Origin: Bradyrhizobium tropiciagri
Lineage (GTDB): Bacteria; Pseudomonadota; Alphaproteobacteria; Rhizobiales; Xanthobacteraceae
Assembly: GCF_018130545.1 (NCBI RefSeq)
Contig: NZ_JAFCKF010000015.1
Coordinates: forward strand, 39,104-103,103
Direction: 5' to 3'
DNA length: 64,000 bases
The notes beneath the pieces are model-generated. The model was not told the DNA's origin. It ran no database searches and saw only the letters and a list, made by a program, of their open reading frames with translations. Positions 8,876-18,017 of the stretch are shown in pieces. The translations under genes were made by a program, and so were the position numbers. How positions within the stretch are numbered: the stretch's first letter is position 1; every line of letters starts with the position of its first letter.

Positions 8876-9748
8876 TCATTTCGACCGCGCGGGATCGCCG
8901 TTGCCGGACAGCACCTGCGCGGCGCCGCCGATGCCGCGGCGGAACGCTTCATCGAAGGTGACGCCGCGGAACCGCCATTTGTAGTCGCGGCCGTGCCAGG
9001 CCATCTGCCATTGCGTAGCCCAGCCGAGATCGTTGTCGTCCCAGACCAGCCGTCCGATCAGGATGGCCTCGCCGCCCTGCGGCGCGACGATCGTCGCCAG
9101 TTTCGCCGACGGCATCTTCAAGAGTTCGCCCGCGCCGAGGTTGGCACTCGTCAACGCCGAGGCGGCCGGCAGCACGAAGCGCATGCCGCGCTTGACGGCT
9201 GCGGCCGCCAGCGCGTCGCGCTGCAAGTCCGACTGCGTCCCGTCTGACGTCACAATGTAATCCTTCGGGCCGTGCTGCATCTCGACGAAGACGCCAAGCA
9301 CCGGTCGCTGCGACCGCCACGGCTTGAGGCCGAGCTTGGCGAGAATGCCGTCGATCTTGCTTTCGTCGAAATCAACCGTCAGGTCGTAGGGCCGGTCGCG
9401 GGTGCCCTGCTCGTCATGATGCGGCTTGCCGGCATATTGATCGTGGTAGTCAAAACTGCTGACGAACGCCTTGGCCTTCGACTTGTACGCGGCAAGCCTG
9501 TGGTCGGCCGCGAGCGCCGGCTGACCGGAGACCTTGATCAGAACGTCCTCGAGACAAGCACCGAACCCGATGATCCGGTTCGGCTCGCCCTGGCCGGTGA
9601 CGACGGTCTGCCCGCGGTACAGACTGTCGTCCGCGGCCATCGCAGCGCCGCAACAGATCAATGCGGCGGCAAGCAGCACGCGAACCACACCACGCAGGAG
9701 CGCGACGATCAGGTCGGACTTCGTCTCAAGCAAGGCAGCCATGGTCAC
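8876..9748 (-). CDS. DUF2066 domain-containing exported protein
   Basis: A 290-residue protein with a hydrophobic signal segment at about residues 14-41 ending AAMAADDSLYRG. It then has the DUF2066 pattern of an RGQTVVTG start, a conserved LIKVSGQPAL, and a C-terminal half with WRFRGVTFDEAFRRGI. The family is periplasmic or membrane-associated and of unknown function. The gene is on the minus strand, convergent with AraC and divergent from the MDR protein, and appears monocistronic. Confidence 0.75.
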   Translation of the reverse strand: MTMAALLETKSDLIVALLRGVVRVLLAAALICCGAAMAADDSLYRGQTVVTGQGEPNRIIGFGACLEDVLIKVSGQPALAADHRLAAYKSKAKAFVSSFDYHDQYAGKPHHDEQGTRDRPYDLTVDFDESKIDGILAKLGLKPWRSQRPVLGVFVEMQHGPKDYIVTSDGTQSDLQRDALAAAAVKRGMRFVLPAASALTSANLGAGELLKMPSAKLATIVAPQGGEAILIGRLVWDDNDLGWATQWQMAWHGRDYKWRFRGVTFDEAFRRGIGGAAQVLSGNGDPARSK

Positions 9749-9959
9749 CTCCGCCTGGTCGTTTCACCATCGGCACAGATTGGCGGTATTTTCCGCCGGC
9801 GCCAACGCGTTCGGGCATGGGCGCCATTCCATCGGCCACGCCGCGCGCTCTGGTCACGCAGCGGGGGCCTGACATATGCTGAGCGGATGCGCGGCGGCGC
9901 CGGTTGCGTTGCCCAAGACCAGAACATCCAGCACGAGAACATTCAGCAGGAGACGCCCC

Positions 9960-10973
9960 GTGAAATGCTACGAGTTGCAAGGCCCCGGCGGCGTCGACGC
10001 GCTGGCGCTGGTCGACAAGCCGGTTCCGCAGGCCGGTCCCGGCGAAGTGCTGGTGCGGCTGAAGGCGGCGACGCTCAACTATCGCGACCTGCTCACGGTC
10101 AAGGGCGGCTACGGCTCGCGCCAGAAATTTCCGCTGGTGCCGGTCTCCGACGGCGCCGGTGTGGTCGAGGCGGTCGGCGACGGCGTGAAGAATTTCGCAC
10201 CCGGCGATCGCGTAATCGGCAGCTTCTTCGAAAGCTGGCTCGGCGGCGAGCCGAGCGAGACACGGATGCGCGCCGCACTCGGCGGCAGCGTCGACGGCGT
10301 GTTGACCGAGTACCGCGTGTTCCCGGCGCATGCGCTGGTGCGCACGCCGGACCATCTCAGCGACATCGAGGCCGCAGCGCTGCCATGCGCCGGGCTCACG
10401 GCATGGAGCGCGGTGGTCAAGCTCAGCGACATCAAGCCGGGACAGACGGTGCTGACCCAGGGCACCGGCGGCGTCTCGCTGTTCGCGCTGCAATTCGCCC
10501 GGATGTGCGGCGCCCGCGTCATTGCGACCTCGTCCAGCGACGCCAAGATCGCGCGGCTCAAGCAACTCGGCGCCGATGTCACGCTCAACTACAAGACCAC
10601 GCCGGACTGGGGCAAGAAGGCGCGCGAGTTGACCGGACGCGGCGTCGATCTCGTGGTCGAGGTCGGCGGCGTCGGCACGCTGAACGAGTCGATCCGCGCC
10701 ACCCGGATCGGCGGCACCATCGCCTTCATCGGCGTGCTCGCAGGTCCCGCCTCGTCCGACTCGCGGCTGCCGCTGATGGTGATGCAGCAGCAGCGGCTGC
10801 AGGGCGTCACCGTCGGCTCGATCGAGGATCTGCAGGCGCTGTGCGACGGCGTCAGCATGCACGGCGTCAAGCCCGTGATCGACAAGGTGTTCGCCTTCGA
10901 CCAGGTCAAGGACGCGTTCGCCCACATGGCGAGCGGCGCGCATTTCGGCAAGGTCGCGATTGCGATTGGCTAG
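9960..10973 (+). CDS. NAD(P)H:quinone oxidoreductase-like MDR protein
   Basis: A 337-residue medium-chain dehydrogenase/reductase. The GTG start at 9960 follows a strong AGGAG; an upstream ATG at 9876 is in frame but lacks such a site. The GroES-like domain (VLVRLKAATLNYRDLL) lacks the Cys ligand of catalytic zinc, placing it with the zinc-independent quinone reductases. The Rossmann motif is GTGGVS at residues 168-173. The substrate is unknown. It is followed by a convergent crotonase gene. Confidence 0.85.
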   Translation: MKCYELQGPGGVDALALVDKPVPQAGPGEVLVRLKAATLNYRDLLTVKGGYGSRQKFPLVPVSDGAGVVEAVGDGVKNFAPGDRVIGSFFESWLGGEPSETRMRAALGGSVDGVLTEYRVFPAHALVRTPDHLSDIEAAALPCAGLTAWSAVVKLSDIKPGQTVLTQGTGGVSLFALQFARMCGARVIATSSSDAKIARLKQLGADVTLNYKTTPDWGKKARELTGRGVDLVVEVGGVGTLNESIRATRIGGTIAFIGVLAGPASSDSRLPLMVMQQQRLQGVTVGSIEDLQALCDGVSMHGVKPVIDKVFAFDQVKDAFAHMASGAHFGKVAIAIG

Positions 10974-10991
10974 CGTACCTGCGATCAAGGA

Positions 10992-11765
10992 TTACCTTCC
11001 CGTGAACTGCGCCTTGCGTTTCTCGACGAAGGCCTGGCGGCCTTCCTTCGCGTCGGCACTCTCGCGGATCACCTGTTGCAGCTCGATCTCGCGGCGGAAC
11101 TGCTCGGCATAGCTCGCGTGTTCGCTCGCCTCGAGCAGCTGCCGTGTCGCGACCAGCGCACGCGTCGGGCCGTCAGCAAGCCTGCCGGCGAGCGCCTTCG
11201 CCTCGTCGAGCAGCTTGGCGTCGTCGACCACGTCGCGCACCAGGCCCCACTCCCTGGCCCGCTCGGCCGACAGCGGCTCGTTGAGCAGCATCAGCTCGAG
11301 CGCGCGCTGGCGGCCGACCAGCCGCGGCAACAGCCAGGTCGAACCGAGATCGGGCACCAGGCCGATCCGGCTGAACACCTGGATGAAGCTCGCCGAGCGC
11401 GCAGCCAGGATCATGTCGCCGGACATCGCAAGGCTGAAACCGCCACCGGCCGCAACACCGTTGACCGCGACCACCACCGGCATGCGGCATTCGCGCAAGG
11501 CCTGCATCGCCGGCCAATAATGCGTCATCACGCCGGTGTAGATGTTGTCGCCGAGCGAGTTGAACGCCTTGAGGTTCTGCCCCGAGCAGAAGCCGCGCCC
11601 CTCCCCGGTCAGCACCAGCGCGCGGATGCCGGGATCGATGCTCATCTCGCCGACGGCACGTGCGAGATCGCCGAGCAGTTCCGGCGTCATCGCGTTCAGG
11701 CTGGCGGGATCGTTCAGCGTCAAAATCCCGACCTTGCCGTCCCGTTCGCGCTTCACACTGCTCAT
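10992..11765 (-). CDS. Enoyl-CoA hydratase/isomerase (PaaG-like)
   Basis: A 257-residue crotonase-fold enzyme. Oxyanion-hole segments are GRGFCSGQNLKAF and AVNGVAAGGGFSLAMSGD. The catalytic position in GLVPDLGSTWLLPRLVG carries Asp, as in PaaG (1,2-epoxyphenylacetyl-CoA isomerase), rather than the Glu of true hydratases. The C-terminal VEKRKAQFTGR is typical of the family. A role in aromatic or fatty acyl-CoA degradation is likely. Divergent from the gamma-glutamyltransferase gene. Confidence 0.88.
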   Translation of the reverse strand: MSSVKRERDGKVGILTLNDPASLNAMTPELLGDLARAVGEMSIDPGIRALVLTGEGRGFCSGQNLKAFNSLGDNIYTGVMTHYWPAMQALRECRMPVVVAVNGVAAGGGFSLAMSGDMILAARSASFIQVFSRIGLVPDLGSTWLLPRLVGRQRALELMLLNEPLSAERAREWGLVRDVVDDAKLLDEAKALAGRLADGPTRALVATRQLLEASEHASYAEQFRREIELQQVIRESADAKEGRQAFVEKRKAQFTGR

Positions 11766-11888
11766 TTTCCTCTCCCTGGAATTGCTTCTTATTGCGCTTA
11801 TCGTGCCGCTCTATTGCGCTTACTGTGCCATGCTTGGCATGCTACGCCAACGTGCCCCGCCCGCAACAAGAACAGCGAAAGCAACGCC

Positions 11889-13478
11889 ATGTCCGACCAG
11901 TTCTCCAACTCGCAAGTGATACGCAAACCGGCCGTCAGCGCCAAGGGCGGCATCGTCGCAGCGCAGTCGCGCAAGGCGGCCGAGGTCGGCGCGGAGGTAT
12001 TGGCAGCGGGCGGCGATTGCGTCGACGCGGTCATCGCAACCACCTTCGCGCTCGGCGTGCTGGAGCCCTGGATGAGCGGTGCCGGCGGCGGCGGCGCGAT
12101 GGTGCTGTACCGCGCCAAGGAGAACCGCGTCGAGGTGATCGACTACGGCATGCGCGCGCCCGACGGCCTGCGTCTGGAAGACTATCCCTTGACCGGCGGC
12201 GCGGCCTCCGACCTGTTCCCTTGGGCGCGGGTCAAGGACGACCGCAACCTGCACGGACCGGGCTCGATCGCGGTGCCCGGCGTGGTCGCCGGCATGGAAG
12301 AGGCGCATCGCCGCCACGCCAAAATGCCGTGGAAGGACTTGCTGGCGCCGAGCGTCAAGCTCGCCGGCGAGGGCCTGCTGGTGGATTGGTGGACCACCGA
12401 GATGATCGCAAGCTCCGCTGCCGATCTGCGGCGCTATCCCGCCAGCGCCGTGGCGTATCTGCTGGATGGCCTGCCGCCGAATGCGCAGTGGGGCATCAAG
12501 TCTGAGGTCCGCATGCCGCAGGACGCGCTGAAGGCGACGATGGCGCAGCTCGCTGCGGCGGGTCCGCGCGATTTCTACGAGGGCGATCTGGCGCGCAGCA
12601 TCGCTGACGACATCCAGGCCGCCGGCGGCACGCTGTCGGTACGCGATCTCGCCGCCTTCCGTTCCCATCTGCGCGAGCCGCTAAAAATTCCCTATCGCGG
12701 CGGCACCGTCTATGCGACGCCGGAATTGACCGCGGGTCCGACCATGGCGCGCACCCTCGGACTGTTGCAAGAGGCGCTCGCGCCCGCGCAGGGCGGTCCG
12801 GATGCCGTGGCCTACGCGGCCTATGCCGAGGCGCTGCAAGCCGCCTATCGCGAGCGGCTGAAGGACATGGGCGATGTCGACGGCCGCCGCGCGCTCGGCG
12901 CCGAGGCGATCGCACCAAGCTGCACGACGCATTTCTCCGCCGTCGACCGCGACGGCAACATGGCCGCGGTGACGCAGACCCTGCTGTCGACCTTCGGCTC
13001 CAAATTCGTGACGCCGAACACCGGGCTCACCATGAACAACGGCATCATGTGGTTCGATCCGACGCAAGGCAATCCGAACTCGCTTGCGCCGGGCAAGCGC
13101 TGCCTGACCAACTACACACCGGTCGTGGCGCAGGCAGCCGACGGCCGCACGCTGGCCGTGGGTGCATCGGGCGGCCGCCGCATCCTGCCCGCGGTCTCGC
13201 AGCTGTTGTCGTTCGTGATGGATTTCGGCATGGATCTCGACGCCGCGATCCATCAGCCGCGGATCGATGCCAGCGAAGGCGCCATCGTGATCGGCGATGT
13301 CCGCCTGCCTCAAGCCGTACGTGACGCGCTACGCGGCCGCTTCGACTATGAGGAGGCGCGCATCCAGACCCAGCCAAAGAAGTTCGCCTGCCCCAGCATC
13401 GTGCTGCGCGATGGCACAACGAACAGCGGCGCCACCGAGCCGTTTCATCCGTGGAGCGATGCAATCGCGGAGGGGTGA
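11889..13478 (+). CDS. Gamma-glutamyltransferase-family protein
   Basis: A 529-residue Ntn-hydrolase. The autoprocessing threonine is expected at Thr346 in the SCTTHFSAVDRDGN motif; cleavage there would give a large and a small subunit. The small subunit has NNGIMWFDPTQGNPNSLAPGKR and a glycine-rich GASGGRRI loop. The ATG is chosen because the protein family begins about here (KGGIVAAQSRKAAEVG), and there is no signal peptide, so it is cytoplasmic unlike E. coli Ggt. Related proteins include acylases and amide hydrolases. Its place between two crotonases hints at a catabolic amidohydrolase rather than glutathione turnover. Confidence 0.85.
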   Translation: MSDQFSNSQVIRKPAVSAKGGIVAAQSRKAAEVGAEVLAAGGDCVDAVIATTFALGVLEPWMSGAGGGGAMVLYRAKENRVEVIDYGMRAPDGLRLEDYPLTGGAASDLFPWARVKDDRNLHGPGSIAVPGVVAGMEEAHRRHAKMPWKDLLAPSVKLAGEGLLVDWWTTEMIASSAADLRRYPASAVAYLLDGLPPNAQWGIKSEVRMPQDALKATMAQLAAAGPRDFYEGDLARSIADDIQAAGGTLSVRDLAAFRSHLREPLKIPYRGGTVYATPELTAGPTMARTLGLLQEALAPAQGGPDAVAYAAYAEALQAAYRERLKDMGDVDGRRALGAEAIAPSCTTHFSAVDRDGNMAAVTQTLLSTFGSKFVTPNTGLTMNNGIMWFDPTQGNPNSLAPGKRCLTNYTPVVAQAADGRTLAVGASGGRRILPAVSQLLSFVMDFGMDLDAAIHQPRIDASEGAIVIGDVRLPQAVRDALRGRFDYEEARIQTQPKKFACPSIVLRDGTTNSGATEPFHPWSDAIAEG

Positions 13479-13523
13479 GAAGGTCACGGCGCGCGCGACA
13501 ACAAATATCTCGGGGAGGCCGTC

Positions 13524-14378
13524 ATGAACTACGAGCAAATCACCTGCGACATCGACGGCTCCCTGATGATCATCACGCTCAATCGCCCCGACAGGCTCAA
13601 CGCCTACACCGGCACGATGGGCGCGGAGATTGCCGACGCATTCCAGCGCGCCGATGAGGACGACGATATCCGCGCCATCATCGTCACCGGCGCGGGCCGT
13701 GCGTTCTGCGCCGGCGCCGACGTCTCCGGCGGCGCCAAGAGTTTTGACACCTCCGGCAGCCACGGCGCTGGCGTGTTCGCAAGCGCCGGCCAGCGCAGCG
13801 GCCGCTTCGTCGAGGCGATCTTCAACTGCCGAAAGCCTTCGATCGCCGCCATCAACGGCGGTGCGGTCGGCGTCGGCATCACCATGACGCTGCCGATGGA
13901 TATCCGCATCGCGGCACGCGGCGCCAAGATCGGCTTCATCTTCGCGCGCCGCGGGCTGGTGCCGGAGGCCGGCAGTGCGTGGTTCTTGCCCAAGCTCGTC
14001 GGCCTGCCGCAGTCACTGCGCTGGTGCCTGTCCGGCCGCACCTTCGATGCGGACGAGGCGCTCAAGGGCGGTCTCGTCAGCGAGGTGGTCGAGCCGGAGG
14101 CCCTGCTCGACCGGGCGCGGCAGATCGCCCACGAGATGACGGCGGAGACCTCGGCCGTGTCGGTCGCGCTGACCCGCCAGATGCTCTGGCGCTTCGCCGG
14201 CGCGCCCGACCCGTTCGAATTGCTCGCGATCGACAAGCCGATGTCGGTCGAGCGCGGCGGCCACGCCGACGTGCGCGAGGGCGTGCAGTCCTTCATCGAG
14301 AAGCGGAAGCCGGCGTTTCCGGGCAAGGTCTCGCAGGACATGCCGAGCCAGTATCCGTGGTGGCCGGCCTCGGAGTGA
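13524..14378 (+). CDS. Enoyl-CoA hydratase/isomerase family protein
   Basis: A 284-residue crotonase. Oxyanion segments are GRAFCAGADVSGG and AINGGAVGVGITMTLPMD. GLVPEAGSAWFLPKLVG keeps the catalytic Glu of hydratases. It begins 45 bases after the gamma-glutamyltransferase stop with a GGGGAGG ribosome site, so the two probably form an operon. The extended C-terminus (DMPSQYPWWPASE) is usual in proteobacterial members of this subgroup. Acyl-CoA substrate unknown. Confidence 0.9.
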   Translation: MNYEQITCDIDGSLMIITLNRPDRLNAYTGTMGAEIADAFQRADEDDDIRAIIVTGAGRAFCAGADVSGGAKSFDTSGSHGAGVFASAGQRSGRFVEAIFNCRKPSIAAINGGAVGVGITMTLPMDIRIAARGAKIGFIFARRGLVPEAGSAWFLPKLVGLPQSLRWCLSGRTFDADEALKGGLVSEVVEPEALLDRARQIAHEMTAETSAVSVALTRQMLWRFAGAPDPFELLAIDKPMSVERGGHADVREGVQSFIEKRKPAFPGKVSQDMPSQYPWWPASE

Positions 14379-14437
14379 CGGGTGATCGCAGCGCGAAGAC
14401 CGTCGTGCTTCGAACCGATGTCGCGCCTCACCCACCG

Positions 14438-14564
14438 CCGTCGTCCCGGCGAAAGCCGGGACCATACGCCGCAGCAGACGTAGTGAATGGGACTCGTCGT
14501 TCCGGCAACGCGCAACAATGACCAGCTGTGGTTATGGGTCCCGGCCTTCGCCGGGACGACGATG
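14438..14564. repeat. Dispersed palindromic repeat (GTCCCGGC family), copy 1
   Basis: Two inverted copies of the hairpin core flank about 70 bases: CGTCGTCCCGGCGAAAGCCGGGACC near 14440 and its inverse near 14536-14560. Each core is itself a stem-loop. The outer arm, with the preceding GTGGTTATGGGTCCCGG, recurs at 23851-23889. It lies in the intergenic space after the crotonase gene. Confidence 0.8.
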
Positions 14565-14640
14565 AGGATGGTTCTCGATTCAGTCCGCCGCTGCGCTATA
14601 GTGAGAAGCCCTAGTCAACGATGGGTTGGAGCACCACAGA

Positions 14641-14970
14641 ATGATTACCTGCTACCTGCGCTACGAGATCAGGTTGGGCAAGCTCGCCGATTTCGAAGCC
14701 TATGCCGCCATGTGGCTTGAGCTGTTGCCGCGGTTTGGCGGCATCCATCACGGCTACTTTCTGCCGTCCGAAGGCGCAAGCGACGTCGCATTGGCGATGT
14801 TCAGCTTTCCGAGCCTCGCGGCCTACGAGCAATATCGAAAGGATTCCGCCGCCGATCCGGACGTGCAGAAGGCGATCGCTTTCGCAAAGGAGACCGGCTG
14901 CTTCACGCGCTATGATCGGTCGTTCTTCCGGCCGTTGTTTCCGAAAGCGGCCGAGCAACAAGCGCGGTGA
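14641..14970 (+). CDS. NIPSNAP-family protein
   Basis: A 109-residue ferredoxin-like-fold protein of the NIPSNAP group. It begins MITCYLRYEIRLGKLADFE, with PRFGGIHHGYFLPSEG in the middle and the terminal CFTRYDRSFFRPLF. Members are small dimeric proteins of uncertain function, often near detoxification or catabolic genes. The ATG at 14641 follows a GGAG site. The stop overlaps the next gene by 4 bases (GTGA), so it is coupled to the thioesterase. Confidence 0.85.
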   Translation: MITCYLRYEIRLGKLADFEAYAAMWLELLPRFGGIHHGYFLPSEGASDVALAMFSFPSLAAYEQYRKDSAADPDVQKAIAFAKETGCFTRYDRSFFRPLFPKAAEQQAR

Positions 14971-15368
14971 CGGAATTGAGTGCAGCAAGTGCAGACGTAC
15001 CGCCCGGCGCGCAACTCCTTGGGCGGGAGTGGCTGGGCTTCGACGGCGAGACCGCCTCGATCCGCTTCGAGGCGAAGCCCCTGTTCACCAACCGGCACGG
15101 CACGATCCAGGGCGGCTTCCTCGCCGCGATGCTGGATTCGGCCACAGGCCTCGGCGCGCTTGCAGCACTTCCCGCAACACAGACGGTGGTGACGAAAACC
15201 CTTGCCACGCGATTTCTCAAGCCGGCGCGCGTGGGTCCGATCACGGCCAGGGCAAAGGTCGTCTCGCGGACCGGGCGCGACATGATCGTCGAGGCCGACC
15301 TGATCGATGCGGAGAACGTGACGATCGCCACCGCCACGGCCGAGTTGCGAATTCTCGACAAGCGATAG
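14967..15368 (+). CDS. PaaI-family hotdog thioesterase
   Basis: A 133-residue single-hotdog protein with a GTG start overlapping the NIPSNAP stop. The conserved helix HGTIQGGFLAAMLDSATG and the strand VTKTLATRFLKPARVGPIT match PaaI-type acyl-CoA thioesterases. The position usually occupied by the catalytic Asp is within GFLAAMLDSATG. It would hydrolyse a small or aromatic acyl-CoA ester in the cytoplasm. Confidence 0.88.
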   Translation: MTELSAASADVPPGAQLLGREWLGFDGETASIRFEAKPLFTNRHGTIQGGFLAAMLDSATGLGALAALPATQTVVTKTLATRFLKPARVGPITARAKVVSRTGRDMIVEADLIDAENVTIATATAELRILDKR

Positions 15369-15372
15369 CCAT

Positions 15373-16362
15373 ATGCGTTGGCCCCCCTTCCTGTTGTCCG
15401 CCCTGGTGTTGCTCAGCTTCTCTGCTGCACAGGCGGCCGGACTGCGGGCTTTCAACGTTCCCGCGAGCACTGACGGCCCCGCGATCCGCGGGGTGATCTG
15501 GCATCCCTGCGCGGAGGCCCCGCACGAGATCGATGCCCGCGGCGGCAGAACGTTCTTCGGGGTGAACGACTGCCCGATCACAGGGAACAAGCTGCCGCTG
15601 ATCGTGATCTCGCATGGACGACGGGGATGGCTTGGCGGACATCACGACACCGCCGCCGCGCTGGCGGATGCCGGCTTCATGGTTCTGACGTTCAACCATC
15701 CAACCGATACCGAACGCGACACCAGCGGCACCGACAGCCTTGCCGTCACGGTCGAACGACCCGCCGACATCAAGCGCGCGATCGACTACGCGCTTCAAGG
15801 CTGGCCTGATGCTGCGCACATCGACGCCGGGCGCATCGGTCTCTACGGTTTCTCCTGGGGCGGCTACACCGCCCTCGCGGCAATTGGCGGTGAGCCCGAT
15901 CTCCGCAAGGGCCTTCCGAACTGCCAGACATCGAGCTTGCGGGTCTGCAAGGAACTCGAAAGTGGAGAAAAGCCGAGCGGACCGGTCGTCCACGATCCGC
16001 GGATCAAGGCTGCGGTCATCGTCGATCCGTTTCCTGTGCTGTTCTTTGCGGCCGAGAATCTGAGGGCCGTGACGATCCCGATTCAGCTATGGAGCTCGGA
16101 CCCCGCACAGAACGGCGACGGTCTCTCCGGGTGCTGTGCCGCCGCCATCAACGACCGGCTTCCGTCCAAACCGGACTTTCACCTGGTGAAGGATGCGAAG
16201 CACTTTTCTTTCCTCGCGACCTGCACGCCGGAGGAGACGGTGAAGATGGCCGGTATCTGTACCGACGCGCCGGGCTTCGACCGCGTCGCCTTTCATCAGC
16301 GCTTCCACGCCGCGGCGATCGCGTTTTTCAGGACGCATCTGGGCGACGCCGGGACGCGTTAA
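15373..16362 (+). CDS. Exported alpha/beta hydrolase (dienelactone-hydrolase / PAF-acetylhydrolase-like)
   Basis: A 329-residue protein with a signal peptide (residues 1-21, cleaving near AQAAGLRAF). It is a secreted or periplasmic alpha/beta-hydrolase. The oxyanion segment is LIVISHGRRGWLGGHHDTA, the nucleophile elbow is GFSWGG and the catalytic His lies in DAKHFSFLATC. Several Cys suggest disulfides. It starts 4 bases after the thioesterase stop and is probably the third gene of that operon. Substrate unknown. Confidence 0.83.
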   Translation: MRWPPFLLSALVLLSFSAAQAAGLRAFNVPASTDGPAIRGVIWHPCAEAPHEIDARGGRTFFGVNDCPITGNKLPLIVISHGRRGWLGGHHDTAAALADAGFMVLTFNHPTDTERDTSGTDSLAVTVERPADIKRAIDYALQGWPDAAHIDAGRIGLYGFSWGGYTALAAIGGEPDLRKGLPNCQTSSLRVCKELESGEKPSGPVVHDPRIKAAVIVDPFPVLFFAAENLRAVTIPIQLWSSDPAQNGDGLSGCCAAAINDRLPSKPDFHLVKDAKHFSFLATCTPEETVKMAGICTDAPGFDRVAFHQRFHAAAIAFFRTHLGDAGTR

Positions 16363-16471
16363 CGAACGCAGTTGGTCCCCGAGCCGGCGGTGACGCCGTC
16401 CCGCCGGAATCCATGCAAATGGAGGAGGATCGAGTCTGCCCGACATCGAAGCCTCCTCGCATCGCATTGGC

Positions 16472-17407
16472 CTAGGCGGCTTTCTGCACCAGAGCGGCAT
16501 CGAAGCCGACCCTCGGGAAGTGAAGATTCACTTTGCCGACCGATGGGTCTTCGTGCCGGATCACAATCTCATCTTGTGTCCACGCGAGAATGTTTCCATG
16601 GACGGGATTGCCGTAATCGTCGGGAGTGACGCTGACCCAGTCGCCGCGCCGAATTCCGACGTTCCGCGCTTCCGATGACCAGCTGTCGGGTTCGCAGGGT
16701 TGATGGCCGCGCGCAACTTCGATCGCCTCGTCGGGTGTCATGTCCGTGTGCTTGCCGTGCCCGAGAGCCGCAACGCGCGCATACCAGGGATCGACAACTC
16801 CTCCGAACGCGATCAGCTCCGCAATCTCCGGGCCGCCATTCTGACGCGCAAACCAGATCGGGTGGTAGGCCGACAAATCCGCCGCGGAAGGATCGCTTCC
16901 GAGGACAAACTTGCGGCCGTCGGCGAGAACTTCGGCAAGCCAGGCGAGATGGGCATTGAGCCGCTGCAAAAACACCGCCCGTTTCGGAAGCAGCACGTCC
17001 GGATCCAGATTGACGCGGAACAGCGGGCGCCGTTCGTCGACAAGCTCTTGCGGGATCTTGCCGCCCATGTTGCCGATGGTGAGACAGACGGCGTTCAGGA
17101 AGGAGCCCTTCTCGATCCACCAGCCGAAGGCCTTGGCGAGGCCTTCCTGTCCGGTGGGATAAAGCGCAGGCGAGCCGCCTAGCTTCTCGATGACCTGAAG
17201 AATGAGCAGCGTATCGCAATAGAACTCTGCGCCGATCTGGAGGATCGGCGTGCGCCGGTAGCCTCCCGTCATCGGCGTGAGCTTCGGGCGCGGCGTCCAG
17301 ACCGGGATCTCGACCGAGCGCCAGCTCTGGCCCTTGAGGCCCAGCGCCAGGCGCGTCTTCTCCGAATAAGGCGAGAGCTGATAGTGGTGCAGAATGACCT
17401 CTGACAT
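16472..17407 (-). CDS. Glutathione S-transferase family protein
   Basis: A 311-residue protein. The N-terminal thioredoxin-like GST domain reads ILHHYQLSPYSEKTRLALGLKG with the cis-Pro segment RRTPILQIGAEFYCDTLLI. An all-alpha C-terminal domain follows, then an extra tail of about 80 residues (WVSVTPDDYGNPVHG) not found in short GSTs. The ATG at 17407 follows a GGGAGGG ribosome site; upstream in-frame residues to 17509 overlap the cupin gene. Third gene of the minus-strand run 18413-16472. Confidence 0.87.
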   Translation of the reverse strand: MSEVILHHYQLSPYSEKTRLALGLKGQSWRSVEIPVWTPRPKLTPMTGGYRRTPILQIGAEFYCDTLLILQVIEKLGGSPALYPTGQEGLAKAFGWWIEKGSFLNAVCLTIGNMGGKIPQELVDERRPLFRVNLDPDVLLPKRAVFLQRLNAHLAWLAEVLADGRKFVLGSDPSAADLSAYHPIWFARQNGGPEIAELIAFGGVVDPWYARVAALGHGKHTDMTPDEAIEVARGHQPCEPDSWSSEARNVGIRRGDWVSVTPDDYGNPVHGNILAWTQDEIVIRHEDPSVGKVNLHFPRVGFDAALVQKAA

Positions 17408-17441
17408 GGGTTTCCCTCCCTGGGATTTGTCTTGAGCCGAG

Positions 17442-17915
17442 CTACTTCTGCGGCGCGGGCAGTTCGACGCCGAGAAACTCGAACGCGGTGTCGCCATTGA
17501 TCCAGCCATGCAGCGTATTCGGCTGAAAGACGATCACGTCGTCCGGCTTGTAGGTGACTTCACCGATCTGCCCGCCGGCCTTGTCGTTCAAGGACAACTT
17601 GCCGCTCCCGCTGATAACATAGAGGATATAGGGCAGCGCGCCGTCGTGAACGGCAATCGAGCCTTTGGCGTCGACGTGTCCGCGCATCACGTGAGTAGCC
17701 GCTCCGGGCAGGTCATAGAGCATTCCATAGTTGAAGCCCTGGTTCTGCTTGCCGTTGGGCATCACCGGCACGGCGGCAAGCGCGGATGCCTCCTTCTTCA
17801 CGGCAATCGGGTTGTTTCCCTGACCGTTCTCGATGACATAGATTCCACCGGCGCATGCCGGAACCGTGGCGGCAATCACAACCAGTGACGCCGCAGCACA
17901 AACTAGACCACGCAT
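17442..17915 (-). CDS. Exported cupin-domain protein
   Basis: A 157-residue protein with an N-terminal signal peptide ending near VPACAGGIYVIE. A single cupin barrel follows (MRGHVDAKGSIAVHDGALPYILYVISGSGKLSL, then DDVIVFQPNTLHGWING). The ATG is chosen from the GGGAGG ribosome site directly before it. It is likely periplasmic. It lies between an exported ABM-domain protein and a GST on the same strand. The function is unknown; the metal-binding His set appears partial (MRGHVD and LHGW). Confidence 0.8.
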   Translation of the reverse strand: MRGLVCAAASLVVIAATVPACAGGIYVIENGQGNNPIAVKKEASALAAVPVMPNGKQNQGFNYGMLYDLPGAATHVMRGHVDAKGSIAVHDGALPYILYVISGSGKLSLNDKAGGQIGEVTYKPDDVIVFQPNTLHGWINGDTAFEFLGVELPAPQK

Positions 17916-18017
17916 CTCGTCCTCCCTGATGATCATTTGTCTTGAAGTCACGAACAGAATGCTGTTCCGAGCCGCTGCCAGGCAGCGGCCCGCCGATGCT
18001 GTGTATGGGGCTCCGGC

